A DNA stretch of 64,000 bases from Vaginimicrobium propionicum (GCF_900155645.1 NZ_LT706985.1:310001-374000); one strand, 5' to 3'; shown: positions 18,048 through 28,523, numbered from the stretch's first letter. Translations and numbers: made by a program. Notes: generated by a model not told the origin, from the letters alone.

Positions 18048-18797
18048 ATGGCTACTTACCGTGATCGCGCTCTTGTCTTACGCACCCACAAGTTAGGTGA
18101 GTCAGACCGGATTATTACGCTTTTGACCCGGAGTCATGGGAAAATTCGCGCGGTGGCGCGTGGGGTGCGTCGCACTTCATCGAAGTTTGGTGCCAGGTTA
18201 GAGCCGTTCAGTCATATTGACGGACAATTTGCTATCGGTCGTAGTCTCGACGTTGTCGCTCAATGTGACTCGGTTGAGGTTTTTGGCGCGAAATTAGCTA
18301 AAGATTACCAGGCCTATACCGCTGGGCAGGTGATGTTGGAGACTGCTGATCGGCTGGTATCGATTGAAAAAGAGCCAGCTTTGCAACAGTATCGTCTACT
18401 CGTTGGCGCGCTGTCTGCTCTGACCTTTGGCACTGCGGCTGGTTTACGACCACCAACCATGATTCTTGATTCTTTTCTATTGCGTTCACTTGCCATAGCC
18501 GGGTATGCACCGTCATTAACGGATTGTGCCAAATGTGGTCGCGTGGACGGTCAAAAATGGTTTTCACCGCATGACGGGGGAGCGGTTTGTTTGGATTGCC
18601 GATCACCGGGCGCTGTCAGTCCGAGTGAGGGGGCGTGGAATTTGTTGTCAGCGCTGCTAACCGGTGACTGGGTGGAAACCGCGAATGTGGAAGCCCATAT
18701 TCAGCGTGAAGTTTCTGGCATAGTTGCGGCATTCACTAATTGGCATTTAGATCGATCTTTACGCTCTTTGCCATTGGTCGATCGTCGAGTGCTTTAA
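18048..18797 (+). CDS. recO: DNA repair protein RecO
   Basis: Mediator that loads RecA and anneals ssDNA in the RecFOR pathway, 249 residues. The N-terminal OB fold reads YRDRALVLRTHKLGESDRII, and a four-cysteine zinc finger lies in CAKCGRVDGQKWF...CLDC (Cys-x2-Cys, then Cys-x2-Cys). The stop at 18797 is one base from the convergent zur gene, so the two 3' ends abut and transcripts may overlap. Confidence 0.95.
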   Translation: MATYRDRALVLRTHKLGESDRIITLLTRSHGKIRAVARGVRRTSSKFGARLEPFSHIDGQFAIGRSLDVVAQCDSVEVFGAKLAKDYQAYTAGQVMLETADRLVSIEKEPALQQYRLLVGALSALTFGTAAGLRPPTMILDSFLLRSLAIAGYAPSLTDCAKCGRVDGQKWFSPHDGGAVCLDCRSPGAVSPSEGAWNLLSALLTGDWVETANVEAHIQREVSGIVAAFTNWHLDRSLRSLPLVDRRVL

Positions 18798-18798
18798 T

Positions 18799-19197
18799 CT
18801 AAGAACACTGTGAGCACAGTCCCCACACTTCAACGAGGTGGTCAGGGTCGGAAAACCCATTTTCAGCAGCGATATTGGCTACCCAATCCTCTAAGCCTTC
18901 GGGAAAGATCTCCACTGTCTTCCCGCACTGCCTACAAATCAAATGATGATGATGTCCGCTAGAACAAACCCGATAGGCGCTTTCACCCTCCCCGGTGCGA
19001 ATCGAATCTAGCTGTCCTGCTTCTTCCATCGCCTGCAAAGCCCGATAAACCGTAGCTAACCCAACGGATTCACCCGCTGAGCGCAACTGGGCGTGGATCT
19101 GTTGAGCGGTAACAAATTCGCTATTTTCTTCAACAGCTGCAGCAATCAGCGCCCGTCTTTTGGTGGTTTTTGTTGGTGGTGTTTTTTTAATGTTCAT
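18799..19197 (-). CDS. zur: Fur-family zinc regulator (Zur)
   Basis: Zinc-sensing repressor of the Fur superfamily, about 132 residues from the ATG at 19197. The winged-helix region includes TAQQIHAQLRSAG and GLATVYRALQAM (recognition helix). Metal ligands are in GHHHHLICRQCG (His cluster and Cys-x2-Cys) and the C-terminal CSQC. The start overlaps the znuB stop by 11 bases, so an upstream start near 19260 inside znuB is unlikely. It is the last gene of znuA-znuC-znuB-zur, and the operator candidate over the znuA start would make the operon autoregulated. Zur rather than Fur is inferred from this context. Confidence 0.9.
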   Translation of the reverse strand: MNIKKTPPTKTTKRRALIAAAVEENSEFVTAQQIHAQLRSAGESVGLATVYRALQAMEEAGQLDSIRTGEGESAYRVCSSGHHHHLICRQCGKTVEIFPEGLEDWVANIAAENGFSDPDHLVEVWGLCSQCS

Positions 19198-20158
19198 CGA
19201 AGTGGTCTCCATGAGGGGCATGGCGGTGGCCATTGTGCAGATAATCGACATGATCACCATGCCACAATCCGGGATGATTATGTTCAGACTCCGGGTTTAA
19301 GTGTTCTTCAGCTCGTTGAAAAACTGGCTCATCGCTTGCTGTCACTGGCTTGCGACGTTTGCGCATCATAGCGCTAATCGGCAGCGAGATAATAAACAAA
19401 ATAATGGCTAAAACTACGATGGTGGCTCCAGAGGCGGAATCTAGGTAATAGGATCCGATCACCCCGCTTAGAGCAGCCACCAACCCAATTGCCATCGAGG
19501 TAAACAGTCCCTTTTTGAAGCCAAGAACTAAGTTGTCGGCGGTTGCCACAGGCACCACCATTAGGGCGCTGACGAGTAATAATCCCACTGTCCGCATCGA
19601 AACAGCTACAGTAGCTGCAGCCATGACAACGATTAAGATATTCAGCGCCTTGGTTGCTAGCCCTTGGGTTTTGGCGAAATCTTCGTCCGCGCATACTGCG
19701 AAAAGTTGATCAGACAATCCAAGTGATAGTGCCATAACAATCACAGAAAGTACCGCGACTGTAACCAAGTCAGAATTATCTACGGCTGTTAATGAGCCGA
19801 ATAGATATTGCGAAAGTGTGCCTGCTCCTTTGCCTGCAATACCTGCCATCAAGACGCCGAAAGCTAGTCCGCCGTAAAAAAGGATTGCTAGCCCGACGTC
19901 ACCCGAAGCGCGTCCAGACATTCGAAGTAGCTCAATTATTACTGCTCCAGCTACGCATAAAACTACGGCGATTGGGACGGGTGCTTGCGAAGTTAGTAGC
20001 GCTAAACCTACGCCAGCAATAGCCACGTGACCTAGGCCATCCCCTAATAGGCTCAACTTCTTTTGCACTATGTAGGTGCCAACTGCGGGAGCCATCAACC
20101 CGGTCAATGCTCCTGCAATTAGGGCGCGGATCATAAAATCGAGGGTAAAAATTCCCAT
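19187..20158 (-). CDS. znuB: Zinc ABC transporter permease with His-rich cytoplasmic tail
   Basis: Membrane channel of a ZnuABC zinc importer, 323 residues. About eight or nine hydrophobic helices match the ABC-3 family (LSLLGDGLGHVAIAGVGLAL, and TVGLLLVSALMVVPVATA). After the last helix a basic segment (MMRKRRKP) marks the cytoplasmic side, followed by a ~45-residue tail with 11 histidines ending HGDHFDEH. Family members usually end soon after the last helix, so the tail is an addition that may bind or buffer zinc. It starts right after znuC and overlaps zur by 11 bases. Confidence 0.93.
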   Translation of the reverse strand: MGIFTLDFMIRALIAGALTGLMAPAVGTYIVQKKLSLLGDGLGHVAIAGVGLALLTSQAPVPIAVVLCVAGAVIIELLRMSGRASGDVGLAILFYGGLAFGVLMAGIAGKGAGTLSQYLFGSLTAVDNSDLVTVAVLSVIVMALSLGLSDQLFAVCADEDFAKTQGLATKALNILIVVMAAATVAVSMRTVGLLLVSALMVVPVATADNLVLGFKKGLFTSMAIGLVAALSGVIGSYYLDSASGATIVVLAIILFIISLPISAMMRKRRKPVTASDEPVFQRAEEHLNPESEHNHPGLWHGDHVDYLHNGHRHAPHGDHFDEH

Positions 20159-20160
20159 GG

Positions 20161-20900
20161 CTACCCCCTGACCTCATTAAAAATAGTTCGCGTTTGATGC
20201 TGGTAGGTATCTATGCAGTTATCTGTCGGCGGGCCAGCCAGCAGTGGCCCATCATGGACGAGCCTGCCGAGTTGGAGTACAACGCAACGAGTGAGTAATT
20301 TTTCCATCGCGCCAAGCTCGTGCAGGACAGTCAAAATCGTCAACCCTTGCTTATTTAGTTCGCTTAGAAGTTTAGCCAGAGCTACCTGGGTGGCTACGTC
20401 TAAAGCGGCTAAGGGTTCATCGAGAATCAATAAGTCTGCTTGACTGGCAAGTGCTCGAGCGATTAATGCTCGTTGTTGTTGGCCACCCGATAACTGCGAA
20501 ATGGTTCGGTTTCCCATGCCTTCTAAACCGACGCGAGCCAGGGCTTGACGGGTTGCTAGTTTGTCCTGGCGAGATGGCGGTAGAAACCAATGGCGTTGGG
20601 ACAATCTTCCCAGCATGACAATTTCGTTTACGGTCGCATTTGGAATACTTAATCTGGCTCGTTGAGGGACGTAACCAATGCGCGACCAATTTCTAAAGTT
20701 AGCCAGCTGAGTGTCGAACAGCTCCACGCTGCCACCCTGGTGGGGGATCAACCCCAACAGGGTGCGAAGCAGTGTGGTTTTGCCAGACCCGTTTCCTCCT
20801 AATAGTGCAACCACTTCACCCCTATTGACGTTCATAGAGACGTTAAAAAGAATTTGGTGATCACCAAGCCAGGTGTCAACGGATTTAGCTTTAATAATTG

Positions 20901-20904
<4 letters not shown>
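20161..20904 (-). CDS. znuC: Zinc ABC transporter ATPase
   Basis: Cytoplasmic ATPase of the zinc importer, 247 residues. It has Walker A LLGGNGSGKTTL, signature LSGGQQQRALIARAL and Walker B LLILDEPLAALD. The H-loop lies in ILTVLHELGAM. Its ATG overlaps the znuA stop (ATGA) and the znuB ATG follows two bases after its stop, indicating tight coupling. Confidence 0.95.
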
Positions 20905-21862
<958 letters not shown>

Positions 21863-21863
<1 letters not shown>

Positions 21864-21877
21864 GATAATCATTCTCA
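21863..21877. promoter_or_regulatory. Candidate Zur operator overlapping the znuA start
   Basis: TGATAATCATTCTCA is a 15-bp dyad of the form TGA-n-AAT-n-ATT-n-TCA (6 of 7 arm positions symmetric), matching the AT-rich palindromes bound by Fur/Zur-type regulators. It overlaps the candidate start codons of znuA, whose operon ends in a Fur-family gene. Binding here would block transcription into znuA. The remaining 21878-22029 holds the divergent glyS leader; several short inverted repeats are present but no T-box motif. Confidence 0.65.
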
Positions 21878-22029
21878 ATCTCTGAAAGAATTGCTGTCAA
21901 ATCAGGATTGCCAGTTGAGGACAATTTTTCGATAGCCTAGGGCTTGGCAGGTCAACTAGACCTCCACTAGGTCGGTGCCACCCAGGTATCGACAAGCTTC
22001 CCGTCGGGGCCTAGGTAGATGAGGATTTA

Positions 22030-23415
22030 ATGGCTGAAAGCAAGCTCGACAAGGTAATTAACCTGTGCAAACGTCGCGGATTTGTGTATGCGTGCGGCGA
22101 AATCTATGGCGGCACGAGAGCCGCTTGGGATTATGGACCCCTCGGCGTCGAGTTGAAGGAAAACATCAGAAAAGCCTGGTGGCGCTATATGGTGACTAGT
22201 CGAGACAATGTCGTTGGCTTAGATTCTTCGGTAATTTTGCCACGCGAGGTGTGGGTTGCATCTGGCCACGTTGGGGTATTTACGGATCCGCTGATTGAGT
22301 GCCTTAGCTGTCATAAGCGTTGGCGCGCCGACCAAATTGTAGAAGAATATGCAGCTCGCAAGAATCTTGATGAGGACGAGGCTGCAATAGAGCAAGTGCC
22401 TTGCCCCAATTGTGGTACTCGCGGCCAGTATACGGCTCCTAGGGACTTCAACATGATGTTGAAAACCTATTTGGGGCCGGTAGAGGATGAATCAGGTCTA
22501 CATTATTTACGCCCGGAAACTGCACAAGGTATTTTCGTTAATTTCAAGAATGTGCTGAACTCTTCTCGCATGAAACCACCATTCGGGATAGCCCAAATTG
22601 GTAAGGCATTTCGCAATGAGATAACGCCAGGCAATTTCATTTTCCGAACCAGGGAATTTGAGCAAATGGAATTGGAATTCTTTGTTGAGCCCGGCACCGA
22701 TGAAGAATGGCACCAGTATTGGATTGATCAGCGCAAAGCCTGGTATCTAGATTTGGGTATTGACGAAGATAACCTCCGCTTTTATGAACACCCTAAGGAA
22801 AAACTTTCGCACTATTCCAAACGCACTGTAGATATCGAATACCGTTTTGGCTTCCAAAACTCTGATTTCGGTGAGCTTGAAGGCATAGCCAACCGTACAG
22901 ATTTCGATTTAGGTACTCACACTAAACATTCGGGTACTGCGATGGAATATTACGATCAAGCCAATAATCGTCACTACATTCCATATGTAATTGAGCCCTC
23001 CGCTGGCCTAACACGTTCGCTGATGGCATTTATGGTTGACGCCTATACTGAAGATGAAGCCCCGAACGCTAAGGGTGGCATTGATAAGCGCACCGTGTTG
23101 AAGCTGGATAACAGGCTGGCACCGGTCAAGGCTGCTGTATTGCCGCTAAGTCGTAACGAGAAACTCTCGCCCAAGGCAAGAGATTTAGCCGGTGAGCTAC
23201 GTAAGTTCTGGAATGTTGATTTCGATGATGCCCAAGCAATTGGTAAGCGTTATCGCCGTCAGGATGAGATCGGTACACCCTATTGCGTTACCGTCGATTT
23301 CGATACCCTGGACGACAATGCGGTTACTGTGCGCGAACGTGACTCCATGGCTCAGCAACGCATCGGTATAGATCAAGTTGTGAAATTCTTGGCCGACAAG
23401 CTGGTGGGCTGCTGA
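22030..23415 (+). CDS. glyS: Glycyl-tRNA synthetase (single-chain, class II)
   Basis: Charges tRNA-Gly with glycine. The 461-residue protein is the homodimeric type: [16 protein letters not shown] and [13 protein letters not shown] at the N-terminus. Class II motif 2 is in [31 protein letters not shown] and motif 3 in [13 protein letters not shown], and the C-terminal anticodon-binding domain begins [11 protein letters not shown] zinc-ribbon-like Cys set (CLSCHKRW...CPNCGTRG) lies in the insertion. GAGGA lies 4 bases before the ATG. The stop overlaps a probable CTG start of dusB (CTGA). Confidence 0.97.
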   Translation: MAESKLDKVINLCKRRGFVYACGEIYGGTRAAWDYGPLGVELKENIRKAWWRYMVTSRDNVVGLDSSVILPREVWVASGHVGVFTDPLIECLSCHKRWRADQIVEEYAARKNLDEDEAAIEQVPCPNCGTRGQYTAPRDFNMMLKTYLGPVEDESGLHYLRPETAQGIFVNFKNVLNSSRMKPPFGIAQIGKAFRNEITPGNFIFRTREFEQMELEFFVEPGTDEEWHQYWIDQRKAWYLDLGIDEDNLRFYEHPKEKLSHYSKRTVDIEYRFGFQNSDFGELEGIANRTDFDLGTHTKHSGTAMEYYDQANNRHYIPYVIEPSAGLTRSLMAFMVDAYTEDEAPNAKGGIDKRTVLKLDNRLAPVKAAVLPLSRNEKLSPKARDLAGELRKFWNVDFDDAQAIGKRYRRQDEIGTPYCVTVDFDTLDDNAVTVRERDSMAQQRIGIDQVVKFLADKLVGC

Positions 23416-24587
23416 ATACCCCAAAGCCGGAAGAATGTAGTCAGGTCGCAGTTCAACCATTACGGTTACGCTCTCCAAACGGAGATGAGCTAGTAGTAGC
23501 CACCCCGGTGATTTTGGCGCCTATGGCTGGCGTCACGAATGTTGCCTATCGTCAGTTGTGTGCCGAACAAGGCGCTGGCGTTTGTGTATGTGAGATGGTA
23601 ACTGCACGCGGCCTGGAGATGGGCAACCAAAAAAGCGCTGAAATGATTTCTTTCGGTGCTGACGAAAAGGTGCGTTCTGTCCAAACTTATGGAGCGTCAG
23701 CATCAACGATTTATCGAGCAGTATCGATTCTTTGCGAAAGGTTCAAAGTCGATCATGTCGACCTAAACTTTGGCTGTCCAGTACCGAAAATTACCCGCAA
23801 GGGTGGAGGCGGTGTACTGCCATGGAAACTAGACGTCGTAAATGCTATTTTGACCGCTGCAGTGAAAGCTGGCGACCACTATGGGGTGCCCGTAACTGCC
23901 AAAACTAGAATCGGCATTGACGATAACCATCTCACCTATCTTGATTTCGGAAAAATCGCCCAAGACGTTGGCGTGGCAGCAGTTTGCCTACACGCCAGAA
24001 CTGTTGCTCAATCCTATGGCGGCAAAGCCAATTGGAAAGCAATCGGTGACCTGGTTGAAATATTAGACATTCCGGTTATTGGTAATGGCGATATTTGGGA
24101 ATGGCAAGACGGTCTGTCCATGATCAAAGAGACTGGTTGTGCGGGCGTGGAAGTGGGGCGCGGTTGCCTTGGTAGACCCTGGCTGTTTAGGGATTTAGCT
24201 GCTGCTTTTGCGGGCAATCCGGTAACGACTATGCCAAATTTAGGCCAGGTGGCTCGAATGATGCGCCGACATGCCGAACTGTTGGTCGCCGAAATGGGGC
24301 AGCGCGGTATTGCGGATTTTCGTAAACACCCAGCCTGGTATCTAAAAGGTTTTCCGATCGGTGGCGAGTTAAGACATGCTTTCTCAATGGTTTCTAGCCT
24401 GGATGAACTAGACGAATTGATAGCTAAACTTGACCCGAATCTGCCTTTTCCTGAAGGTGCTTTGGGCAAGCCACGCGGCCGTCAAGGTTCTAGTCGTAAG
24501 GTGGTCATGCCTGAAGGGTGGTTAGCTAGCCGCTATGGATTAGATCTTGATTTAACGCCTGCTGAAGACCACGCGGACGGTGGATAA
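23412..24587 (+). CDS. dusB: tRNA-dihydrouridine synthase, probable CTG start
   Basis: FMN-dependent reduction of uridines in tRNA D-loops, about 391 residues if it begins at CTG 23412. The core has [24 protein letters not shown] (with the following Lys-rich segment), [20 protein letters not shown] and PVIGNGDI. Translation of the frame before the first conventional start (GTG 23508) continues a family-like N-terminus ([19 protein letters not shown]). No ATG, GTG or TTG occurs in frame back to the stop at 23340. CTG 23412 overlaps the glyS stop as CTGA, paralleling the many ATGA/GTGA junctions here, and GGTGGG lies just upstream. CTG 23409 is an adjacent alternative. Confidence 0.9.
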   Translation: MNTPKPEECSQVAVQPLRLRSPNGDELVVATPVILAPMAGVTNVAYRQLCAEQGAGVCVCEMVTARGLEMGNQKSAEMISFGADEKVRSVQTYGASASTIYRAVSILCERFKVDHVDLNFGCPVPKITRKGGGGVLPWKLDVVNAILTAAVKAGDHYGVPVTAKTRIGIDDNHLTYLDFGKIAQDVGVAAVCLHARTVAQSYGGKANWKAIGDLVEILDIPVIGNGDIWEWQDGLSMIKETGCAGVEVGRGCLGRPWLFRDLAAAFAGNPVTTMPNLGQVARMMRRHAELLVAEMGQRGIADFRKHPAWYLKGFPIGGELRHAFSMVSSLDELDELIAKLDPNLPFPEGALGKPRGRQGSSRKVVMPEGWLASRYGLDLDLTPAEDHADGG

Positions 24588-24617
24588 TTTGTCACTGGCT
24601 AATGGCAGGGTAATAGT

Positions 24618-25733
24618 GTGAACGATTTACAACCGAATCCTAGAGCTTTAGCTTGGGCATCCACCATGAGCGGCCATGGTAAACGAGTAGTGACAGCACA
24701 CAGTGACACTGCATTAGGTGTCGGTCCGTTGATGGAAGTGACTCGAGAAGTTCGCGAGGATGCCCTAGCTGAGGAGCTGGCTGAAGGCGCGACGATGGTA
24801 CGTGGTGCAGGTAATCGCGCGATACCAGAAACTCCCGACCCGCATCGTACATGTTTTGAAAGAGACCGTGACCGTATCGTTCACTCAACTCCGTTTCGTC
24901 GACTAGCCGGAAAGACGCAGGCGGTAGTCTTCCCAACAGATCATCAACGCACTCGGCTGACGCATGCCCTGGAAGTAGCTCAAGTGGCCACTTCAGTGGC
25001 GCGTGGAGTGGGCGCTAATGTTGCTCTTGCAGACGCTATAGCTTTAGGTCACGACTGTGGCCACGGGCCTGGAGGCCACGCTTCCGAGGAGGCTTTCGAC
25101 ACCTTTTTACCGGATGGTTTTGATCACGGACCTTGGGGTGCAGATGTTGAATTAGTGCACTTAAATCTTTGTGAAGAGACCTTGGACGGTATCCGTAATC
25201 ACTCGTGGTCTCGTCCGGCACCGGCAACTATTGAAGGTGAAATTTGTTCTTGGGCTGACAGAATTGCTTACTGCTGTCATGACTTGGAGGACGCGATTCA
25301 CGCTGGTGTGGTTAAGGAAAGCGATTTGCCGCCAATTGTGACCGAGGTTCTCGGCACTACTCGTCGCGTCCAATTAGGGGTACTAATCAGGGCATTAATA
25401 AAAACTACTTGTCAAAGTGGGCAGGTGTCCATGGATGCCGATACTGCGGCCGGTTTGGCCGCGTTAAGAAGGTTTAACTATGAGCGCATCTACACCAGAC
25501 AGGAATCTTTAGAACAATCCTATGCAGTTATCCGCCTGTTGCGCTCTTTGGTTTCGTTCTATATCGACAATCCTTCAACTGTCCCCCAAGAGTTTAGGAA
25601 TATCCAAGAGCCAGTGTGGGGTGCTGTTTCTTATGCTGCTGGAATGACAGATAGATTCGCTTTTGACCAGGCTGAACGGCTGCTCGGCTGGGATAAAGCC
25701 TCGCTTCCTAAAGGGATCGGCTACGGAGCCTAG
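24618..25733 (+). CDS. dgt: dGTP triphosphohydrolase-like HD protein
   Basis: Deoxynucleotide triphosphohydrolase of the HD superfamily, which hydrolyses dGTP to deoxyguanosine and triphosphate; 371 residues. Visible are RDRIVHSTPFRRLAGKTQ, RTRLTHALEVAQVA (first His), GHDCGHGPGGHASE (HD pair) and WADRIAYCCHDLEDA (C-terminal metal Asp). The C-terminus is shorter than in E. coli Dgt, as in the common actinobacterial form. The first ~50 residues are poorly conserved, so the GTG start at 24618 is only probable. The last 26 bases overlap the convergent GT87-like gene. Confidence 0.88.
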   Translation: MNDLQPNPRALAWASTMSGHGKRVVTAHSDTALGVGPLMEVTREVREDALAEELAEGATMVRGAGNRAIPETPDPHRTCFERDRDRIVHSTPFRRLAGKTQAVVFPTDHQRTRLTHALEVAQVATSVARGVGANVALADAIALGHDCGHGPGGHASEEAFDTFLPDGFDHGPWGADVELVHLNLCEETLDGIRNHSWSRPAPATIEGEICSWADRIAYCCHDLEDAIHAGVVKESDLPPIVTEVLGTTRRVQLGVLIRALIKTTCQSGQVSMDADTAAGLAALRRFNYERIYTRQESLEQSYAVIRLLRSLVSFYIDNPSTVPQEFRNIQEPVWGAVSYAAGMTDRFAFDQAERLLGWDKASLPKGIGYGA

Positions 25734-26937
25734 TAGTTAGGGTAGCTTTGAACGCCAGTATCCACGCAATTACCGTCATAGACGCCACGATGGTATTCCT
25801 GATTAGCAATATCAAAGTGGAAAATAGATCTGGGTTTGGATTTAATAAACCCTGGTAATTTAAGGGATAAACCAATTGCGTCAGCAAAGCCGCTAATAAA
25901 CCCAAAATAGCTAGCCAGTTAGCGCCAACTTTTAGATGGTCTACCTCTAAGTTAGCCAATATAGCTAGTGGCCCAGCCAACCAAATAATATATTGCGGGC
26001 TGAAAGTCTTATTAGCGCAGATAACTGCCAACGTTATGGCTACCATCGACAAAGTTAGGCAGACGAGCAACCATTTAGTGTTTTCTAATTTATGATTTCG
26101 GCTAATTAGTAATGCAGCTAATACTGCCGTCAATATCATTGTTACTACTAAAGCAATATTGCTGACGGATAGCCAAATCTCTGTGCCCAGCCCTTTGATT
26201 TCCCAGGCGTTGTAATTCGATAATTCCACCCAGAGAATATCCGCTGACCCGAAAGCACGTTTACCCATTAAATAAGATGCTGGCAGCGACTCTATTTGTA
26301 AACCGCGATCAGATTGCCAGGTCAATGCTGAGATAGATCTATCCCAACCACTAACTAGTAGGGACGTTAATCCCAGGCCACCACCAACTATTAAGAAACC
26401 GAGGAATCGGTGGTGTGCTGTCTTGGTTCTACCCAGTAGGGGAGCCACTAGCATTGCTGGCCATAATTTCGTTGCAGCGCCAATAGCTATCGCTCCACCA
26501 GACCAAAAGTTCTTAGGTTTTTTCGATCCCACAAGCACTAGCGATAGAAGTACCGCTAATGCCGGAATCATGTCGATACGAAACCACAAAAGTGGTCCGC
26601 AAGCGTAGACGAATACCGTCCAGTAGAGAGCAGACAGCACACCAGAAAACCGCCAGAGCAAAAAGTTTGCTAGTACGTCTAGAAAAAAAATGACTATCAC
26701 GAAACTGAACATAAAAAGGTCAGGGTGGCTGCCGCTAATCGATGATAATCCCTCAAGAGACCAAGAAATAGGTGGTGGATATTCGATTAAATCAGCGTTT
26801 GGGTCTTGAATTTTGGCGAAATAATAACGCACATCAGCATCTACAAAACCAATGCGATATCGCCATAGCCAAGCCATGTGAACTCTTGACACCAACCAGA
26901 TAACTAGTAGATAGGCTGGCGCTAACTTTTTGTTCAC
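25708..26937 (-). CDS. GT87-like (DUF2029) polyprenol-linked mannosyltransferase-type membrane protein, copy 2
   Basis: Integral membrane protein of 409 residues with about ten hydrophobic segments. It fits the GT-C glycosyltransferase superfamily, DUF2029/GT87, whose known actinobacterial members transfer mannose from polyprenyl-phosphate-mannose in lipoglycan synthesis. Support: an early acidic YYFAKIQDPNADLIEYPPP loop and the paired motif NKTFSPQYIIWLAGPLA. It shares motifs with the preceding gene (WDRSISALTWQSDRGLQIES, versus WDRLISPLTWQSGRGLQVES there), so the two are tandem paralogues. Its GTG start overlaps the neighbour's stop as GTGA. Its donor and acceptor are unknown. Confidence 0.75.
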   Translation of the reverse strand: MNKKLAPAYLLVIWLVSRVHMAWLWRYRIGFVDADVRYYFAKIQDPNADLIEYPPPISWSLEGLSSISGSHPDLFMFSFVIVIFFLDVLANFLLWRFSGVLSALYWTVFVYACGPLLWFRIDMIPALAVLLSLVLVGSKKPKNFWSGGAIAIGAATKLWPAMLVAPLLGRTKTAHHRFLGFLIVGGGLGLTSLLVSGWDRSISALTWQSDRGLQIESLPASYLMGKRAFGSADILWVELSNYNAWEIKGLGTEIWLSVSNIALVVTMILTAVLAALLISRNHKLENTKWLLVCLTLSMVAITLAVICANKTFSPQYIIWLAGPLAILANLEVDHLKVGANWLAILGLLAALLTQLVYPLNYQGLLNPNPDLFSTLILLIRNTIVASMTVIAWILAFKATLTTRLRSRSL

Positions 26938-28340
26938 CGCACATCCTCAATATCTGGTTGAATGGCTGGCTCTAGGCCGTCTTTAGGATCTTTTCGGGTG
27001 CGTAACGCGCGAAATGCTTTCGGGCTGAGGAAGCTAGCGATCCAATTTAGTACATAACCTAAGAGCACTAAGACGAGGGCATTTCGACAAACAAGAATCA
27101 GTGTTATAGGCAAGCGTAAAACGCTGCGTATGCCGCCGTCTCGGACGAGGGGACCGTAACCAACCGGAAATATCAGCAAAGTTAATGCAGTCGCTACCAG
27201 CGTTATCACTGTGACTACCCATAGCCGACGACGGTCGAGAATATAGGATGGCGTGGAGGGGATGCGGACAGACAAAATTACGAAAGCTGAAGCCAATGGT
27301 CCGCCAAGCCAGAAAACGTATTGTGGGCTGAAAGTTTTATTCGTGGCAATCATTATCAAAATAACCGCTAGCGTTAACGCGAAAGATTCCATCAAATGCC
27401 CGTGTCCACGAATTAGCCAGGCGGCAAAAGCTGCCACTATCACCAGCAATCCAACTAGAAAGGCGATGGAGGCCACTTGCATCCAAAATTGGACGCCAGT
27501 TCCGTAGATTTCAAAGGCTTGAAAACGTGAAATGTTTACTGCGTAATCGCCGATACCAAATGCACGGCCAAGCATGGGAATGGAAGCCCAAACTGATTCG
27601 ACCTGTAACCCACGTCCAGATTGCCAAGTTAGCGGCGAGATTAGGCGATCCCACCCAGCCCAAATGAGAGATGCCAGTGCTAGCACAATGCCGGTAACGA
27701 AAAAAGCGATGGTTGTACGTAATTTTCTACGGATAGATCCCACACAAAGTGCTGGCCAAAGTAATGCTGGCCACAGTTTAACCGCCGCCCCTAGTGCTGC
27801 CAGTCCTCCAGCTAATTGTGGACGTCTACGAACCATGGCAAGCAACGCCCAGCCGGCGATAACTGAGGTTATTAAATCAAATCTTAAATATACGGTAGGT
27901 CCGCAAGCAGTGATGAAGATTACCCAAACAGCCACTGCATGTGGGGCGAGCCGGCCACCCATCCGCCATAAAGTTATTGCAAAAGCTGCGTCAATAGCCA
28001 CCATGGTTAGGCAGAAAGCTGCTACATATCCAGGTTGAGTGCCGAAGCCCATAAACCAGAAAATAGCTAATAGCCATACGACTGGGGTGGGATATTCCCG
28101 CAACACTAAGTCACGAGGCGCCGAGTGAAATAGCGCGTTTATGTTTTGGTAATAATAGATCACGTCGCCTTGGGTACCCGGCGAAATTAATGCCCAGTAA
28201 AGAAAGATTGCAAGCCTGGCAGCAAACCAAAAAAGCAACATGGTACGGGGGGAATGTAGGTCTAAACCATGTAAACGTTTAGTTGCCCAAATAGCTGAGC
28301 GCTTCAGCAGGCTCGTTTGGGCACTACCATTTTTGGACAC
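26934..28340 (-). CDS. GT87-like (DUF2029) mannosyltransferase-type membrane protein, copy 1
   Basis: Paralogue of the downstream gene, about 468 residues, with about ten membrane segments. It has an early loop ending LREYPTPVVW and the shared block NKTFSPQYVFWLGGPLA. I chose the GTG at 28340 because GGAGG lies four bases upstream; a TTG at 28364 would add eight residues. The C-terminal tail is charged (RKDPKDGLEPAIQPDIEDV) and cytoplasmic by charge. It lies just downstream of tRNA-Arg on the same strand. Role in lipomannan-like or wall glycan synthesis is inferred from the family only. Confidence 0.75.
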   Translation of the reverse strand: MSKNGSAQTSLLKRSAIWATKRLHGLDLHSPRTMLLFWFAARLAIFLYWALISPGTQGDVIYYYQNINALFHSAPRDLVLREYPTPVVWLLAIFWFMGFGTQPGYVAAFCLTMVAIDAAFAITLWRMGGRLAPHAVAVWVIFITACGPTVYLRFDLITSVIAGWALLAMVRRRPQLAGGLAALGAAVKLWPALLWPALCVGSIRRKLRTTIAFFVTGIVLALASLIWAGWDRLISPLTWQSGRGLQVESVWASIPMLGRAFGIGDYAVNISRFQAFEIYGTGVQFWMQVASIAFLVGLLVIVAAFAAWLIRGHGHLMESFALTLAVILIMIATNKTFSPQYVFWLGGPLASAFVILSVRIPSTPSYILDRRRLWVVTVITLVATALTLLIFPVGYGPLVRDGGIRSVLRLPITLILVCRNALVLVLLGYVLNWIASFLSPKAFRALRTRKDPKDGLEPAIQPDIEDVR

Positions 28341-28385
28341 CAGGCCTCCAACTACTTCGGCCAACCGAGACGAAAACGAAACGCG

Positions 28386-28457
28386 CGCCCCCGCGAGGAT
28401 TCGAACCTCGGCTCCCGCCTCCGGAGGACGGTGCTCTATCCCCTGAGCTACGAGGGC
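28386..28457 (-). tRNA. tRNA-Arg (anticodon CCG)
   Basis: The reverse complement folds into a standard cloverleaf of 72 bases. The acceptor stem GCCCTCG pairs with CGGGGGC (one T-G pair) and the D-stem is GCTC/GAGC. The anticodon stem CCGTC/GGCGG has loop CTCCGGA, giving anticodon CCG for CGG codons. The variable loop is 4 bases and the T-arm is CGAGG-TTCGAAT-CCTCG. The discriminator is G and the CCA tail is not encoded. Confidence 0.95.
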
Positions 28458-28523
28458 TTAACGACGAGTTAATATATCAGCTTTTGTCCAATACCTGGCC
28501 ACCGCTTTAATCGGTGAACCCTT

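Noticed and set aside
21878-22029. T-box leader upstream of glyS
   Set aside because: The region has several short stems but no recognisable T-box sequence or specifier-loop arrangement.
27574-28038. 154-codon plus-strand frame inside the GT87-like gene
   Set aside because: It is antisense to a convincing membrane protein and has no recognisable domain or ribosome site; such shadows are common at this GC content.
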